A stretch of 64,000 nt of DNA from Halicephalobus mephisto (Eukaryota > Nematoda > Chromadorea > Rhabditida > Panagrolaimidae): the NCBI GenBank assembly GCA_009193035.1, contig SWDT01000143.1, positions 1 to 64,000 on the forward strand, given 5' to 3'. A program made the position numbers and the translations under genes. Shown here one piece after another: positions 43,291 through 57,008 of the stretch. How positions within the stretch are numbered: the first letter of the stretch is position 1; each line of letters begins with the position of its first letter. Below the pieces are notes generated by a model. It was not told the origin of the DNA and searched no databases. It saw nothing but the letters and a program-made list of their open reading frames with translations.

Positions 43291-46200
43291 ATGCTTTTCA
43301 TTTATTGCAAGAAGCCACAAGTCTGTCGTAAGAAAGATTCAAGTCATTGAGTTCGACAGATCATGATAAGAACTTTCGAGCTAATTCGGGTTCGAAAAAT
43401 CCTAATTCTAATTGAACTAGTTAAATCCGAGATTCAAAGAATTTAAAAAATTACAGCTTTACTTCATGACCTGTCTTTTTCGAACTAATTCGTTCAGAAT
43501 TAGAAGTAATTCGAAATTCGGGAGTTTTGAAAAAATTACGATTTCTATCACAATCAACGCTTCGCGCGTAAATTACTATCTTAATCGAAGAACGACACCC
43601 TGGTTCCACCCAATCAATATGTGAAGGTATACAGCAAAAAGTGCCAATAAACATGTTTTCTATCAATATTGCATTCTTCGGAGATTCTGAGTCTTTATCA
43701 CCTCAACTGAGAAAGTAATTCCCCTCAAGCTATGTTAACTATGTTTTCAAAGGTGTTAGCCAATCACGCCCTGATTTTCAAAAGATTAATGACTACTACT
43801 ATCAGTAAGTCTGGCAAATTTTCAAAAATTTGATTCCTTTGAAGATTCTGTAGAAATGAATTAAAGTAATCTTGGAGTTCTTCATAAAGGCAAGATTAGA
43901 TTCTTTGTCATCGTTATAGACATCAGACTAATACCGGAAATCTTTAGAAAAACAATCCTTTGTAAAAAGAAATGAATTTTTCTACAGTACTCCAGAGAAA
44001 AACCCCCAGAAAACTTTGAAAATTGCAAAGTACTAAGTAAAGCTTTAAGATCAACAATAGATGCCAGACTCGTGAATTACTAAGGGACACCGACGAAGGA
44101 AGAAGCAAAACACAAAAATCCTCTATTTTGGTTACCGGGTCCTGTCCTACAGAAGAAACAAAGTGAAAAAGAACACGAAGAGGCCGTGAGCACTTAATGT
44201 TTGAATCACTTGAAATATTTTTCGACACATTTACGCAGGAGGAGCAAAAAGGCAGAAGAGGGAAATTGGAAAAACAGAAGCAAAAATTTGCTTCCTGTTT
44301 CATTCAAGAACACAAGTTCAAGAGAAGCGCGAGTTTTAAAGAACACTGACGTACCATTAAGATTCTTCAACCTTGATTGTATTGGATTCTAAATTGGACA
44401 CACAACCATAACTGAAGAAGTTAAACTTCTGAATATAATAGTTTTTCAAAAGTCGTATTTTCAAAGACCGAAACAATAGAAGTATTTTCCACTACAAAAA
44501 TAAAAAAAACGTGTTTTCTAGCTCAGAATATTATGCTCCTAGTGATGGTAACGAGGAAGACTCGGGGATGAATTGCTTGAACAGTTGTGTTTTCGTTTGA
44601 GGTTGTAACATAAGAAAATCAAATCCTAATACATTTTTGTTGAATCATTTTGGAGACATCAACCAGCTGAATAAAGAAAACAGATAAAAAACATTGAAAT
44701 TAAATTTACAGTTTAAAATAATTACTTCAATAATGTCGATTTCATTCTTACGACGCAAAACCGAAGGACATGTTTTGGGGAAGAAAATTGTTGTACTTAT
44801 CGATAGGAAAGCAAAAATGTCAATAGTTTTGTTTTGGATTTTTTAAAAATAATTTGAAAAACAGTTCAATAATAGAACTTTCTTTCCTTAACCCAAAATT
44901 AAGATGTTTTAAGACACATTGTAGCCAGATCTCTCGAGATGACGAGAAAAGTATCAATAAAAAGTTTTTGTTCCGGATTTGTTCAAAGTATTCGGTTTGA
45001 AATAAACAATCATTTCAATAATATTTTTCATTCTTAAAGATCAAGTCAGAAGGTATTTTTAAGGTATGGACTTGCTATATCTGCCGATATCAAAAAGTAT
45101 CAGTAAACAGATTTTTGTTCTCAATGTGTTAAAAGCATTCACACACTTGTCCTTCGAACCTATTGACCATTGACTTTGACGATGAGTATCCATCAACAGT
45201 TTTAACGAAACAATACGTGAAAATTGTGGTTTGAACCCTGTTCGTCCGCGTTTGAAATATTCTCAATCCATAAAAGACGATTACAGAAAATGTAAATTCA
45301 TTCATTGCACAAAAGAAAACGGTCAACCAAAGGAAAGAGAAGAGTTTCTCGTCAAAAGTAAGAAAAAGGTGATTCGTCCTTAAAAATCGGGAAGATTTTA
45401 TTCAAATGCAAACGTGAGTTTTCAAAAATGTACTTAAAATTGAAAGTTTCTCTAGAATTGCATAAATACAGATCAGGTACTGTTTTTGAAAATCCTTATG
45501 AATAAAGTATAATTTCGATTATAAAAATTCTTTTCTGACGGTAAGCAATTGTTAAAATAAGTAGATCAAATTCCAAAATGTTCAATTACAAATTTTCAAT
45601 AGGGAAACTGACAGTTGATCTTTTCTTTTGTGTACCAAGCTACTCAAGGTTTGCTCTAGCGCATAACAACAATTTATAAATACACAAGATGAACAAAGTT
45701 TAAAAATAGATTTTTTAATTTTAGAAACCACCCTGCCATATTTCCTAAAAGACAAAATGACATCAAATATGATTAACCTAAGACAGGTGGATAAAACTTT
45801 CGATTACGTATTAATTTTTTTAAATATTCAAAACTTGGGGGAGAAAATTTATTATGTAAGAGACCATTTTTAGAGAGAAACTCTGGATTACTCACGATTA
45901 CGGTAGATAGCCGAAAATGGGCGGAGTCATCTTCGGAGCTTCTTGTCTCAAAGTGGACCCATTCAAATTTATCTCTTCATTGTCAGAATCTGCATTTTTT
46001 ACTTGTCCAGGATATTATTTTCTTGACGTAAGAAAATCCAAATTCTTTTATCGAACAAACGTTCATTTCACAGACGGGTTATCCCAAAGTGACTAGACGA
46101 AAGAACTCATATAATGGAGTCTACAAGGCAGGATTGTTTTTTATCTAGCTGATTGATGCCGCAAGAGCTGCTTGGGACAGACTAAGTTTGACAAAAACCA

Positions 46201-49200
46201 GAAAAAAACAAAATTAGTCTAGTAAGATGTGAAATTGACTTTTCAACGCTGATAAATAATCAATCTCTAAAAATCCACTGAGAAATAAAAGGTCTTTCAG
46301 ATTTGCGGTTCAAAATGTCATAATACTCATCTTACAGTAGGAAAATAAAAAATATAAAAGTTGTCTGGATGATATTAAAAAAATACATATTTAATAAAAG
46401 GATCCAACAATATAACCTCATTAATATGATTCATAATCCTAGTAAATAGCATGAGATTTAAAGTGAAAATTAATTTTCCAAGAAATATTAGTTTTAAAAA
46501 TCACTGTATTCGTAAAAGATCGAACTACCTCTCCGACAGTTGTTACCGCAACTAGGACAAGTCGGGGGGTTGGCAATTGACGTGGGATTTTGTCTGGCAA
46601 AAGGGAATCGAAATTGGAGATTTTCCGGCAGATCAACTTTAAAAACTCTTGAGAAAATTTTTGTTCAGAAAATGCCCTAAGTCATTAAACCAGTTGTCAA
46701 GCTTGGGGTTGATAAATCCTAAAGTTAAAATCCCGCCTTAAGAAAAAACGAATAATCAGACGTCAGGAGTTTTTTACACTTTTGTTAAACCGCAAGAATA
46801 TGAATTTTGCAAAGCTACGAAAAAAGACATGCCAATAGTTCATAACATAAGTTCTTTTGACTGACGGATGATACTCGCCAGACGACAAAATTTTTCAAGT
46901 TCGAGTATCCATGTCACCTCATTTTTCAAAATGACTAAAAAATATCTAAATTTTAAAAGAAAGAAAAATGACACCATATCCAAAAAGCATTTAAAAGTAA
47001 GTTTGATCAACAAGAAAACTTTTCAACAAAATATTTTTTAACAAAAAACTAACCTCATTTTTACGTTGTTGCGCTCAAAATTGACAGTCGTTGAAAACAC
47101 AAACCCAAAGATCAGCTATCCGAAGAGGATTTTAATCGTAAGCCAGAACGTAGATTTTTCAGTTAGTGAACGGAGTTTGAAGTTATCAAGAAATTATCTC
47201 CAATACGTTTCTGACGGTTGAATCACCTGAAAATATCCTCTCTGAGTACTCAAAATTTAAAAATAGAGACGCGAAAGCAGATGGAATACGTAGTTGCAGT
47301 GGAAACCTTTCTACAGAATAACGGGCTTCTAGAAATTATATGGGTTCTTTCCAAATGATCAAAGCTTAAATTTACGCCTTTGTTCAGTTTTGGATTTAAA
47401 TCAGTGCTAATTTTCCATTGTTTTCTGACAAAGTTAAAGTTTTAAAAATCGATATTAGAATTTAATTTACAAACTAATTTTAAGAAAATTATGAAATTTG
47501 AAAATGAAATCCATAAAAATTGCTGTAAAAATCCTAAGCCGAAGAAAATTATTTCAATGAAACAGAAAAACAAACATTTACAAAGATTTAAGATGGAACA
47601 AAGGAAAGATTATGACGCAAATTAGGATAGCCGATGGTCAATTTCGTGCTAAAGTCAATTCATAAAGGATTTGAATAATTTTGAAAACACTTTGGAATCA
47701 ACAAATTTTAAATGAAGATTAGTAGTGGCGAGGAGATTTGGAATACTGACATGACCATATTTGTTCTCGAAGTGTACCACTGTTTGTCCTCATAGAGACA
47801 AGATAAAACATTCGCTTCAAAAGTCCAAATTATTGTGGAAATATTCTACATTCTTTGATTTTTGACTTTATCATTTTAATATTCTTTAAGCGTCTTCCTC
47901 TTCACAAGGGAAGTTCTAAAAGTACATACTTCGAGAAACTTCGCGCGGAACCTAACAAACATTAAGAGGACAGCTTTTCTATTTGTACTTTTGCCCAGAA
48001 AAACTAACCCTTTTATTTTCAGGGAATTTTAAAAATCAAAGATAGATGAAGAGATAAATATCCGGTAACTGGATTGCAAGAAAATCAAATGATAAAATTA
48101 AGAAAGGAGTTTTGAAGAAAACACTGAACGTCAACAGATCGGAGACGAATCGGAATTAAAGAATGGGGAACAAGGGGCGTTGTCATTGATAACGTCGGAT
48201 GTGCTCCATAATAAGGTGCAATTGTTACACTCTGACCGCAGAAGTCATCAATATTAAGGAGGAAGAACTGATCAATTGACGAATCATAAGGGTTTTCAAT
48301 CAAATCCAAAAATCAAAAAGACATGTGTAAAACTAACAAATAGGGAATGTGCCTTGATGGTTCTGTTATAAATTGTCAACAGCGATTTTCAGCCGTTGAA
48401 AGTTTATTCACACTACAGACGCACCAGGCTATCAAAATCCACGTTGTGAGGCGGGATTCGCTCGAATCAGACAAGAAAAATACATGGCGACAACTCTTTC
48501 AAAGCGAACGAAAATTTTTGCGGAAAACGCATGTGAATATCATTTTTATTAATGCCAGGAGGAAATTTTTTGATTTTTAGATACGATAATAAATAGATCG
48601 ATCGATAGATTCCAGATGGAAAATCGATCCGAGAGTAAAAGAATAGGAAAGTCGAAAACGCTAATCATGAAGAAAACATAAGAATCGAACGGAATGAGAA
48701 ACGAGAAAGACGCAAATATCGAAGATTGAGTACCACAGATATCAGTGCAATAAAAACATCGTTTGCATTGTCAACAGTTTGTCTGACATCCAAGTTCGAA
48801 AACCCTGTTTTGAAGTACCCAAATGGGAACAGAACCGTAAAATCATCCAGAAAGAAATTAGGTAACTAATGAAAAAAAAATTGTCCCAAATCAGTCACTG
48901 ATAAAACCCTAAACTAGAACTACTATCCCTATCTCTCATGAAAGATCCAAAATAATCTTTTAAAGTCAAAAATTCTTATAAAAGAAGCGATGATTCGTTT
49001 TAATTTGGCGAATATAAGGGAAAAATAAAGGGTAAATTTTAAAATGAAAGTACAATTTCTCTTCTTTTTTGGAAATAGACTGAAGTTCGGGTTTTGTCGG
49101 TATTACTGCCGCCACGACGAATACTCCAAACTGCAGCAACAGCGACAATCATTTTTATACAAGTTCCTGCCTCCGAATTTTTGATAGACGGGAGAAAGAT

Positions 49201-52104
49201 ACTGGGGAAAAAGGAGCAACGTCAATGTGATCAGTACGCGCACGGGTCATGTGCACCGAAATGCACTCCAGACTTGAGCATCCGACAATAAAATAACCAA
49301 CCAAAAATCCTATCTCTCTTACATTTCTCATCTTCTAAAATCAAGATACTCCATCTTAAATCTTCCACTTTTAAAATTTTTAAAAGTTGCAAAAGAAATT
49401 CAATCAAATAATTTTAAAAAACATTTAAATCGAAAAAAATATTTTCAATTTCTAAAAAAAAGATTTTGAGCAATTCTGTTTTTACCGAGCGTTTTTCCAA
49501 CTACGATAGATTAAGTAAGGTCAACAATAGAGTCAAAAGTAAAACCAGGAAAGAATGGTTGGAACAATTTTTCTAGTTTTTGTTATGTACACAGGACTTT
49601 GCAGTGATCTTTAGGAGTTCAAGTAAACATGAGTTTCTAAATAAAATATAATTGTTTGATTTTCTGATTTTATATGTTACTAAAAATGTTAATTGTTTTT
49701 TAAAAATTTCATCAAATTGGGATTTTATAGGAATTTTTAAAATTCTATGGAAGATTCTGTCACTTGAAAAATCCCATGGAGGCTTCTAGAATCTTTCAGA
49801 ATATTATGAACATTTTTAGAACATTCCGGAATCTAGTAGAACTTTCTGAAGTTTCCAAAACTTCCATAATTTTTTAGTTTTTGAGAAACTCAGAAAATTC
49901 CTTAGTCTTCCAAAGTCTCAAATTTTTTAAAAATATTCCAGAATTCCATAGAAACTTAAAACTGAGATTTGAAACCTCAATTTTCAGACAATTCTAAAAA
50001 ATTTTGAAATTCCGTATCAAGAGAACTTTGTAAAACTATTGATTTTTAATTTGACAATAGTGTGATTTTATGAAAGAAGTGTTCTGTCAGAAGACCGATA
50101 GCATTTTTTTTTAAAAATCAGAGGATGTTATGGAATGAAGATTGATCGATTCTAATGCAAAATACAGTGACATGGTGCACCCAGAGTCGAAACGCCACAA
50201 TTGCTCTCGTTGATTGCAGAAAGATTATAATCATGACCCGATCTGGGGGAATTACGCCAGACTGTTGGATTGGTGGCAATTTCAGAGTTCATCCTCTATC
50301 CCTGTTCAATGGATAAATCGGTTCAATTAATCCTAATTAGCTTCGATTTATCCTTTGAATCATGTCTGCATCTACAGTAACAGTATAGTTTCTTTCTTCA
50401 TTTATGAAACAGCTTTCTAGAATTCGAATTTACTCCAACAAAAAGATTCTTTTCTGTTGAAAAAACTCGTTCGTTTCAGTTTACGGAAATTTCCACAGGC
50501 GATATATTTTTGCACTTTTTATGACCGACAATCAGCCATGTTATGATTTTACATGATTTTTGACTTTATAAAGTAGTTATTATCTAATTGGAATAAGATA
50601 TATCAGTTTCATCAATTATGAAAGTGACATGGATTTCCGTCACATAGGAGCCGAGTTCATTTTTAAAAACCCCACGTTGAGCCATCAATGATACATGAGA
50701 ACTGTTCATTTCTCGCTTACAACTATGTAAATAATTACGAAATCACGTAAAGAGTAGACAGACATTCTAGAGAACATTGCAGTGGAGTAAACTTGAAAGA
50801 TCAGAAACCGTTTGCGGAGTTTTAGATTTTTCTATCAAAACATTCGTACTCGATGACGAAAATTTCTCTCGTTTGCAATTCAGAAGATTCTAGAAGGTGA
50901 TTGGGGAGATGTTCTCGATAAAAAATTTTAGTTTTTCGAGCGAGCGAAACAGCTCGACTTCGAAGAGATTCCTGTCCGACGGTCTTTAGATAAGATTACC
51001 AAAAATCAAAAATTCTTGGATTTTTAAAAATCAATTGGATGCTTTTAAAATATAAGAAATTTCACAAACACGAATTTACACAATCCCCACTCTCGATTGG
51101 AAAGTTTTAAAATTTCCTGTCGAATTGATTTTTCGAAATTTTCCTGCACGTTTTTATTTTCTGTAACGGTTAAAACTTTGCAAAAATATATAAACATAAA
51201 ATTTCTATTTTGCGTCCCAAATGGAAAATTTCGAACGATCGTATTGAGATCTTTTTTAGAATTTCTTTGCAAACATTCGTATTTTTATTATAGTATGATT
51301 TTCAGACTTTTCAGAACCATGCGAACGTAAAATTTCCTCGTTTCCAATCTCAGTTGGGAAATTCATGCTGAAATATTTTTTGAAATTTGATAGCAAACAT
51401 TGTTTTTATAACGACATGTTTCTGTCTATTATATGATCTTTGAAGGATGGAAAAATTTGTTTTGATGTTAGTACGTGGAAAGCGTTTTTGTCCGCCTGCA
51501 ATCTGAACTAACTGATCAAAAGATGAAAAAGAAGGGGGGTGAATCAAGTCTGGCAGTCCCGTTTTCGTTTCTCCGAAGCTTCGTTGTCAATCGTTCAGTC
51601 AAAGAATGATCAGGTCATTCCGCGTGCGATTCCAGTGCTTGATTTAACAGTCAATTATTTTCATCTATAAAAATAACAAGAATGATTGAATTTTAAAAGT
51701 CTCAATTTTCCGGTTATTGAAATTATAAAGTTGTTTGCAGAGCATCAAAGTTCTATTTTGAAAACAAGTGTAATGGAAATTGTACTAACGGTTTATTTTT
51801 TCATTTTAACTTTGAATAATGAAGTTTTAAAATAATTGGCCAGAATTGAGTACTATAGTGAACGGATGTGTCGGAAATAAATTCTTTTTGCATTTTTTAC
51901 TTTTGTGAGATATTTCTTCCATCTTCAACCATATCTCTTGACGGAAACTGTAGTAATAATTTTCTTCAAATTGAAATTTGGCAATTATATTCTAAAATAG
52001 TCAAACAAGATCAAACATCACAAGATATGGATAATTGTAAAGAATAAATTCTTTTGGAAATTTTATTTTTTGTAAACTATGTTTTCCAAGTTCAAATATG
52101 TTCC
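43291..52104. other. Long gene-poor region
   Basis: Nearly 9 kb with no gene I can support. Short frames exist at, for example, 48085-48309 (minus) and 49094-49291 (plus), but lack consistent starts, splice sites and family resemblance. The stretch 49740-50030 contains a block of the TTCTAGAA-type repeat. The region may be distal regulatory or intronic DNA of the DM gene or simply accessory DNA. Confidence 0.4.
49740..50030. repeat. Dispersed TTCTAGAA-type repeat
   Basis: Spaced units such as AATTCTATGGAAGATTCT and GGCTTCTAGAATCTTTCAGA, same family as the blocks in 53-60 kb. Confidence 0.5.
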
Positions 52105-52490
52105 CTACAAGGTAATTAATTTGTTTTTTACCTCAAACTTGGGTAATTGACGGCGTCAAGAGAATTAAATATGGTAGATTATTGTAATAAGTAACGAATA
52201 TTAAAAATTATTTTTTTCAAGTTTTTTGTTAATCATTTCGACTACATTTTATCATATCATTTAGCAAAAATTGTAGCCGTAATATATTTTTTCATATCCA
52301 ATCTGGGTAATTAAGGCATTAAAATAATTAAGGAAAATCGATTATAATCATAAGTAGATATTTCTCAAGTATGAAATTCCTTTAATGTTTGTTTTGTAAG
52401 TCATTCTTTAAATGTTCATCTGTGTTTCTAATAAAAGTTGTATTAGTTTATCTTCTTATCTCAAGCTTAAGTAACTGAACCAATAAATGA
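52030..52490 (-). pseudogene. Decayed spliced-leader-like sequences (three)
   Basis: On the minus strand three SL-like 22-mers occur about 165 bp apart. At 52155-52130, CAATTACCCAAG then TTTGAGGTAAA carries the exact canonical SL1 core plus donor, but the first bases are altered. At about 52318-52297 there is TTAATTACCCAG. At 52484-52463, GGTTCAGTTACTTAAGC then TTGAG. Downstream of the first, CTTGTAGGGAACAT and TTGAACTTGGAAA look like mutated versions of the CTTGTGGCGAACA block and Sm site of the SL genes at 5.7-7.2 kb. They appear to be old, inactive copies. Confidence 0.5.
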
Positions 52491-54143
52491 TCAACCACGA
52501 TCAGTTACCATCATATGTAGTTATTATATTGTCATAAAATTTAGAAATACTTCTTCATCAAACTGTTTTAGCACAAACTTCCATATCCTTTCAGAAACTT
52601 TTAGAATTTAAATTTTCAAATATTATATTAACTTAATCGAATTATGAAGAGTTATAGAAGTTTCTGTGACATTCTCGAGAGTTTTTGAAAATCCCGTCAG
52701 ATTCTGGGAAATTATAAAATCTACCATGGAATTCCAATTTGTCAAAATGAATTTCTTCACTACATTTTTATAAATCAAATCTTCCTTTTTATTCGACCAT
52801 TTTGGCAATCTGCAAGTGGAGCTGAGATTAAAAAGTTAATTTAAAAAGTATTCAACAGTCTTTGATCTTATGTTTTTTAAAAATCGTTCTATGATGTTTC
52901 AGCAACAGTAATTACCTTTCCTTTTTTTAAATCATAAACTTTCCAAGTTGTCTTCATGAAATCCCCCAGACATTCCCACTGTTCTGACGTTATTGCAGAA
53001 TCGTCCCTAATGACTCTTTGCAAAAATTTTATCTACTTCCGAAGCGAACATTACCCTAACTTAATTAGCAGTCAACATTGGTAATTAGGATTATGATCTT
53101 TAACTTCTGAGCGAAATTGTCATTTGAAACAAAATCAGATTTAAATTCTCTGGGAATTTTTTATTCTGATTATTGTATATTCTACATTTGAGAAACGAAT
53201 GACAATTTGAAGCTCTCGACGTCAAAAGTAGCTTATTACAGTATGAATGAAGTTTTCCTCGTGATTGACTTTGAATTATTTCTTACTTAATCTTTTAGAA
53301 TTAATGTATTCCAAAATACTTGGTGCTTTTGATTATCAGACACCTATATTATTATTATAAAAATCAGAAATAAATATTCTCACAAGATTTTTAGAACTTT
53401 TTGAAAATTACAGAATCATCGGTTTCTGATACTAATTTTAATTTTTCATTGGATTCTAGAAATTTTTATAAAATTTTAAGAAACTTTAGAAATTTTTAAA
53501 ATTAAATTCTTAAATATTTCAAAATTTTCCAATGAATTCTGGAAAATTTAAAATTCTTTTGTAGAATGCGAATATAAAAAAATATTTATTTTGATTGTCG
53601 TATATTCTTTATTTAATAAAAATACAAACTTTAAGTACTCAGCATTCAAAGTAGTTTATTACAATAAGAAAAGATATTGTTTTATGTTTGGTCTTATTTT
53701 TTGTCGGATTTTTTAAACTTTTTTCAAATTAATTTGTTTCCGAATATTTGGGACTTTTAATTCGATATATTGAAATCCATTCTGGTAAGTATTCAAATGA
53801 ATAAATCATTAGAGTATATGAAAACGGCATTCTACGTGGATTCAACATCATTAAAAACCATATAAAATTCACTCACGTTCTAAATTGTTGTTTCCGGATG
53901 ACCGGGAACTCTAGAACCTGGACTCCCACTCTTCTATAATCTAATTTTGCTACGCTTAAACGACAAAAATATTTTAGACATGTTTAGCATATTTCGTGGA
54001 CAATTACGGCATTTATGCATCAATCTCATTTTTTTGCTAAAAGTTCATCCAGATGTTTGACGAGGGATTCAGTAATAAAATACTTCATCCAGTCGCAACA
54101 GCGTGTTCATTTCAAATTTTGCGCAATTTTACTTTATTTTTCA
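52491..54143. other. Non-coding upstream of small secreted protein
   Basis: AT-rich; 53390-53570 is a block of the dispersed repeat family. No gene seen. Confidence 0.4.
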
Positions 54144-54157
54144 GATTCTGTCTCGTC

Positions 54158-54524
54158 ATGTTAACAACGATGGGTGGCTGCATTGTCCTTTTTCTCAGCT
54201 TGCTTCTGATTAATCTTACTGGTATGCTTATTGAAATATTAATCATGAAATCATGTTTTTGCAGATTCGTTACCCTTGGTAATCGAAACCGAGGAAACCA
54301 GAATCCCGATTAAGCGATTTAATTTCAACTTTCTTCGAACTTGGCAACCATTGACCCATGCCGAGCCCTTTGGAGGGGATTCTGAATTCAACTCTATGTC
54401 CGCCATTAATTCCAAGCTTCAAAAACAGAAACCTTCGTCGATTAAGCAGAAGAAAATTCGTCAGAAGCTAATGTGTATTGCAGCACTCCAGAGCACAAAG
54501 GCATGTAGTGATCTCAACTCCTGA
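54158..54524 (+). CDS. Small secreted protein, possible peptide precursor
   Basis: Two exons (54158-54221, 54265-54524) join in phase to give 107 residues. The N-terminus MLTTMGGCIVLFLSLLLINL is a clear signal peptide. The mature part contains IPIKR, then FNFNFLRTWQPLTHAEPFGG, and a Lys/Gln-rich tail with two Cys (MCIAAL, KACSDLNS). TTTTTCAG at 54137-54144 lies 13 bases before the ATG and looks like a trans-splice acceptor. The single KR site followed by an aromatic-rich segment hints at a processed neuropeptide or hormone, but I recognise no family and this is inference only. Confidence 0.55.
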
Positions 54525-54674
54525 TGATAACAAGAGCGGTAAACGTTTTCAAATAAAAATTTTGATATTTATCTCAACATAAAAATAAAATAACTATCCG
54601 TCTAAGAACTGGAAATTAGAGTAGAATGATCAAAGAATAATCCATTGAACACGAGAACTGCGGTATAACTGTCA

Positions 54675-57008
54675 TCACTTGGAGAGCTCGAGCTTCTTCT
54701 TTAGGAAGTTAGTCACAATCCGGAAGGGAGATTTCTCGTATTGCACGTAGATGTCATCTGGGATCACAACCTGGTCTCCATTGAGACGATTCAATAAAGT
54801 AACACAGACTACAGCAGCTAAAATTTTTAAAATTAAATTAGAATCTCGTAGAAGTTCCTAAAATATTCTAAAATCCAATGGAACCTTCTAAGATGCTGGA
54901 GAATTTTACGAATATCCTTGGTCTTTTGGTATCTCGTAGAAATTTCCAAAAACATCCTAAAGTTTTGGGATTTATTGAAGAATTTTAGAGGTTTGTCTTA
55001 ATAATTTGTTAACAATGTCAATTTTTGTTTTTTATAGTCGTAATTCCGTGAAAGTGCTTAAACTTCTCCAGTATCCAGTGAAAGGTTTCCAAGAACTTCA
55101 ATAGCATTATATTATTATAAAGATCAAAAATAAATGTTGTCACAAAATTGCTTTAACGTGGATTTCCGGGATTTTCAAACAAATCCAACAAATGTGGCTT
55201 TAAACATTTCCAAAAGTTTTAATGAGATTTTGAAATGACTCCAAAGGCTTCCATGAGATTCCCAAATGTTCCAAAGCCCTTGAATGCAGTATTCGAGACT
55301 CTAGAAACTTCCAGAAATTCAGTTTCATATAAAGATAGAAATTGAATGCAAATTAGCCCAAATGTTTTTCTTGTTTTACTGTTACTTCCATTAGTGGTTT
55401 CCAATTTGATAAACGATTTCGTCGTGTCGAAGAACACCAAAAAAACTCCTACTACAAAAGTCCCAAACAATAAAGAAAAACCCATTTGCTCCAAGTACAG
55501 GTAACGATGTCATGAAACGTGTACCTTAAGAGCGTTACGTGTAATCCAGAAAGGAAGCTACGTGCGTTCTAAAAGGACTTGTAGACAGATTTATATTTTA
55601 AGAAAGATACAAAAAAGATAAAAATGGAAAATAAGCCCCATTTGTTTAATCAAAGAAAAATAATATGATGTTTTATTAAATTTAATACTATGTAATACTA
55701 AAATTCTGTGAAAATGTTTGAAATTTCTCAGAATTCAATAGAAGGTTCTAACATTCGAAAATTTGATAAGAGCTTCTAAAATATTCTGGAATTTTAAGGA
55801 ACTTTCTAAATCATCCAAAATTCAGAGCTTTAGAATTTCTTAAAATCTTGGAAATTCATATCGAGACAATTTGAGAGTATTCATTTCTAATTTTTATAAC
55901 TAGAATTCTGTAAAATTGGAATTTTCTGGAATCCAGCATAAAGTTTTAAAGATTTTTAAAATTGCGACAAGGTTCTTGAAGTCTTCTAGAATCTCATGAA
56001 AATTTTTAAAGTATTTTAGAATTTAGTAGAAATTTAAAATCAATATCTAAATCAGAAGCTTCTAGAAGGTTTTAGAAACTCATATTGAGGTAATTTTGCA
56101 ACAATACTTATTCTTAATTTTTATAATAGTATGACTGGAATCCGAATAATAAAAAACTTTCCTCGAACTCCGGCTCGGTGAGTGATGGAGGCGAATCCAG
56201 TAGCTTCCATCTCGATGTTGCAGACTCCCTTATCCTTCAAGGTTCTCAAGAATGAGAATTTATCCTCCTCATTGTAGTCGCAGAATGCACCATCAAGACG
56301 CATCTGACCTTCATAGAAGTCGTCGGCACACAAGGTTTTACCGTAAGCCGCGGTGATCCCCAGGTCCTTGGCTGTGTCGAAGAGCTCCTGACTGAGGACA
56401 GCATCAAGGACGGCCGGGTGTTTGATGAGCTTCCCGTTTACGTAGAGGATGTGGCACTCTTCCAAAGCTCCATTTATAGCCCCATTGGAGATGATGACCG
56501 TTCCTGGTTGAACCCCGACTCCCCCACTCGTTCCGATTCTGAAGAAACACACATCTGTTGCTTTCGCGTAATGAAGCAACTTGAGGGTTTCGTTAAGCAT
56601 GATACTCATTGATGGAGTCCCCATCCCATGCTGAATTGGTCTCATCAGTAAGAAATTACAAAATTTAAGACTTACGTTAACCCATAAGACAGGACCAGTC
56701 TTGTACATGACAAACCTGTCCGAATGAGAGAGATTTTCACTGCATTTTAGGTCCGTTTCCTCTGCAAAAGCTTTGGCATACATCTCAAATCTACTAGCCG
56801 ATCCTCCAGTACAGACATACTAAACACAATATATTATTTTCATATTTCTGATTGAAATAAAAAATGAATTCACCTTGACATCACCAAAGTTCTTCTCAAA
56901 GTCGAAGTTCAGCTTGTTCATCCCAAAATGATAAAGTTTGTCATCGAGCAACTTCTCGAGATGAGGGTTCTTGAGTTCAACACGTTTTTCAACTTTCGTT
57001 TTGGTCAT
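54675..57008 (-). CDS. upp-1: Uridine phosphorylase
   Basis: Four exons on the minus strand: 57008-56874, 56819-56676, 56630-56162, 54817-54675, 296 residues, the usual size. Marks of the NP-I nucleoside phosphorylase family: VCTGGSASRFEMYA near the start, HGMGTPSMSIMLNE, FFRIGTSGGVGVQPGTVII and CNIEMEATGFASI, which contributes the uracil and ribose site. The last exon (CVTLLNRLNGDQV) completes the fold. The enzyme reversibly splits uridine into uracil and ribose-1-phosphate in pyrimidine salvage. Odd: the last intron (1,344 nt, filled with dispersed repeats) has no GT where the frame needs it; the boundary reads GTTCGAG/GAAAGT. The nearest GT, four bases on, would shift the frame. Confidence 0.93.
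54830..55320. repeat. Dispersed repeat block in upp-1 intron 3
   Basis: Degenerate units such as AGTTCCTAAAATATTCTAAAATCC and CAGTATTCGAGACTCTAGAAAC; the same family recurs at 55690-56105. Confidence 0.5.
55690..56105. repeat. Dispersed repeat block in upp-1 intron 3
   Basis: Contains the family hallmark AAATTCATATCGAGACAATTT followed by TTTCTAATTTTTATAACTAG, shared with 57290-57590, 58310-58632 and 59340-59890. Confidence 0.55.

Noticed and set aside
48085..48309. Minus-strand 74-codon frame (ENPYDSSIDQFFLL onward) as the last exon of a gene
   Set aside because: Coding-like composition, but no acceptor, partner exon or homologue could be found; evidence too thin.
49094..49291. Frame with signal-like hydrophobic start on either strand
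   Set aside because: Short, no consistent splice or start signals; overlapping frames on both strands look equally good.
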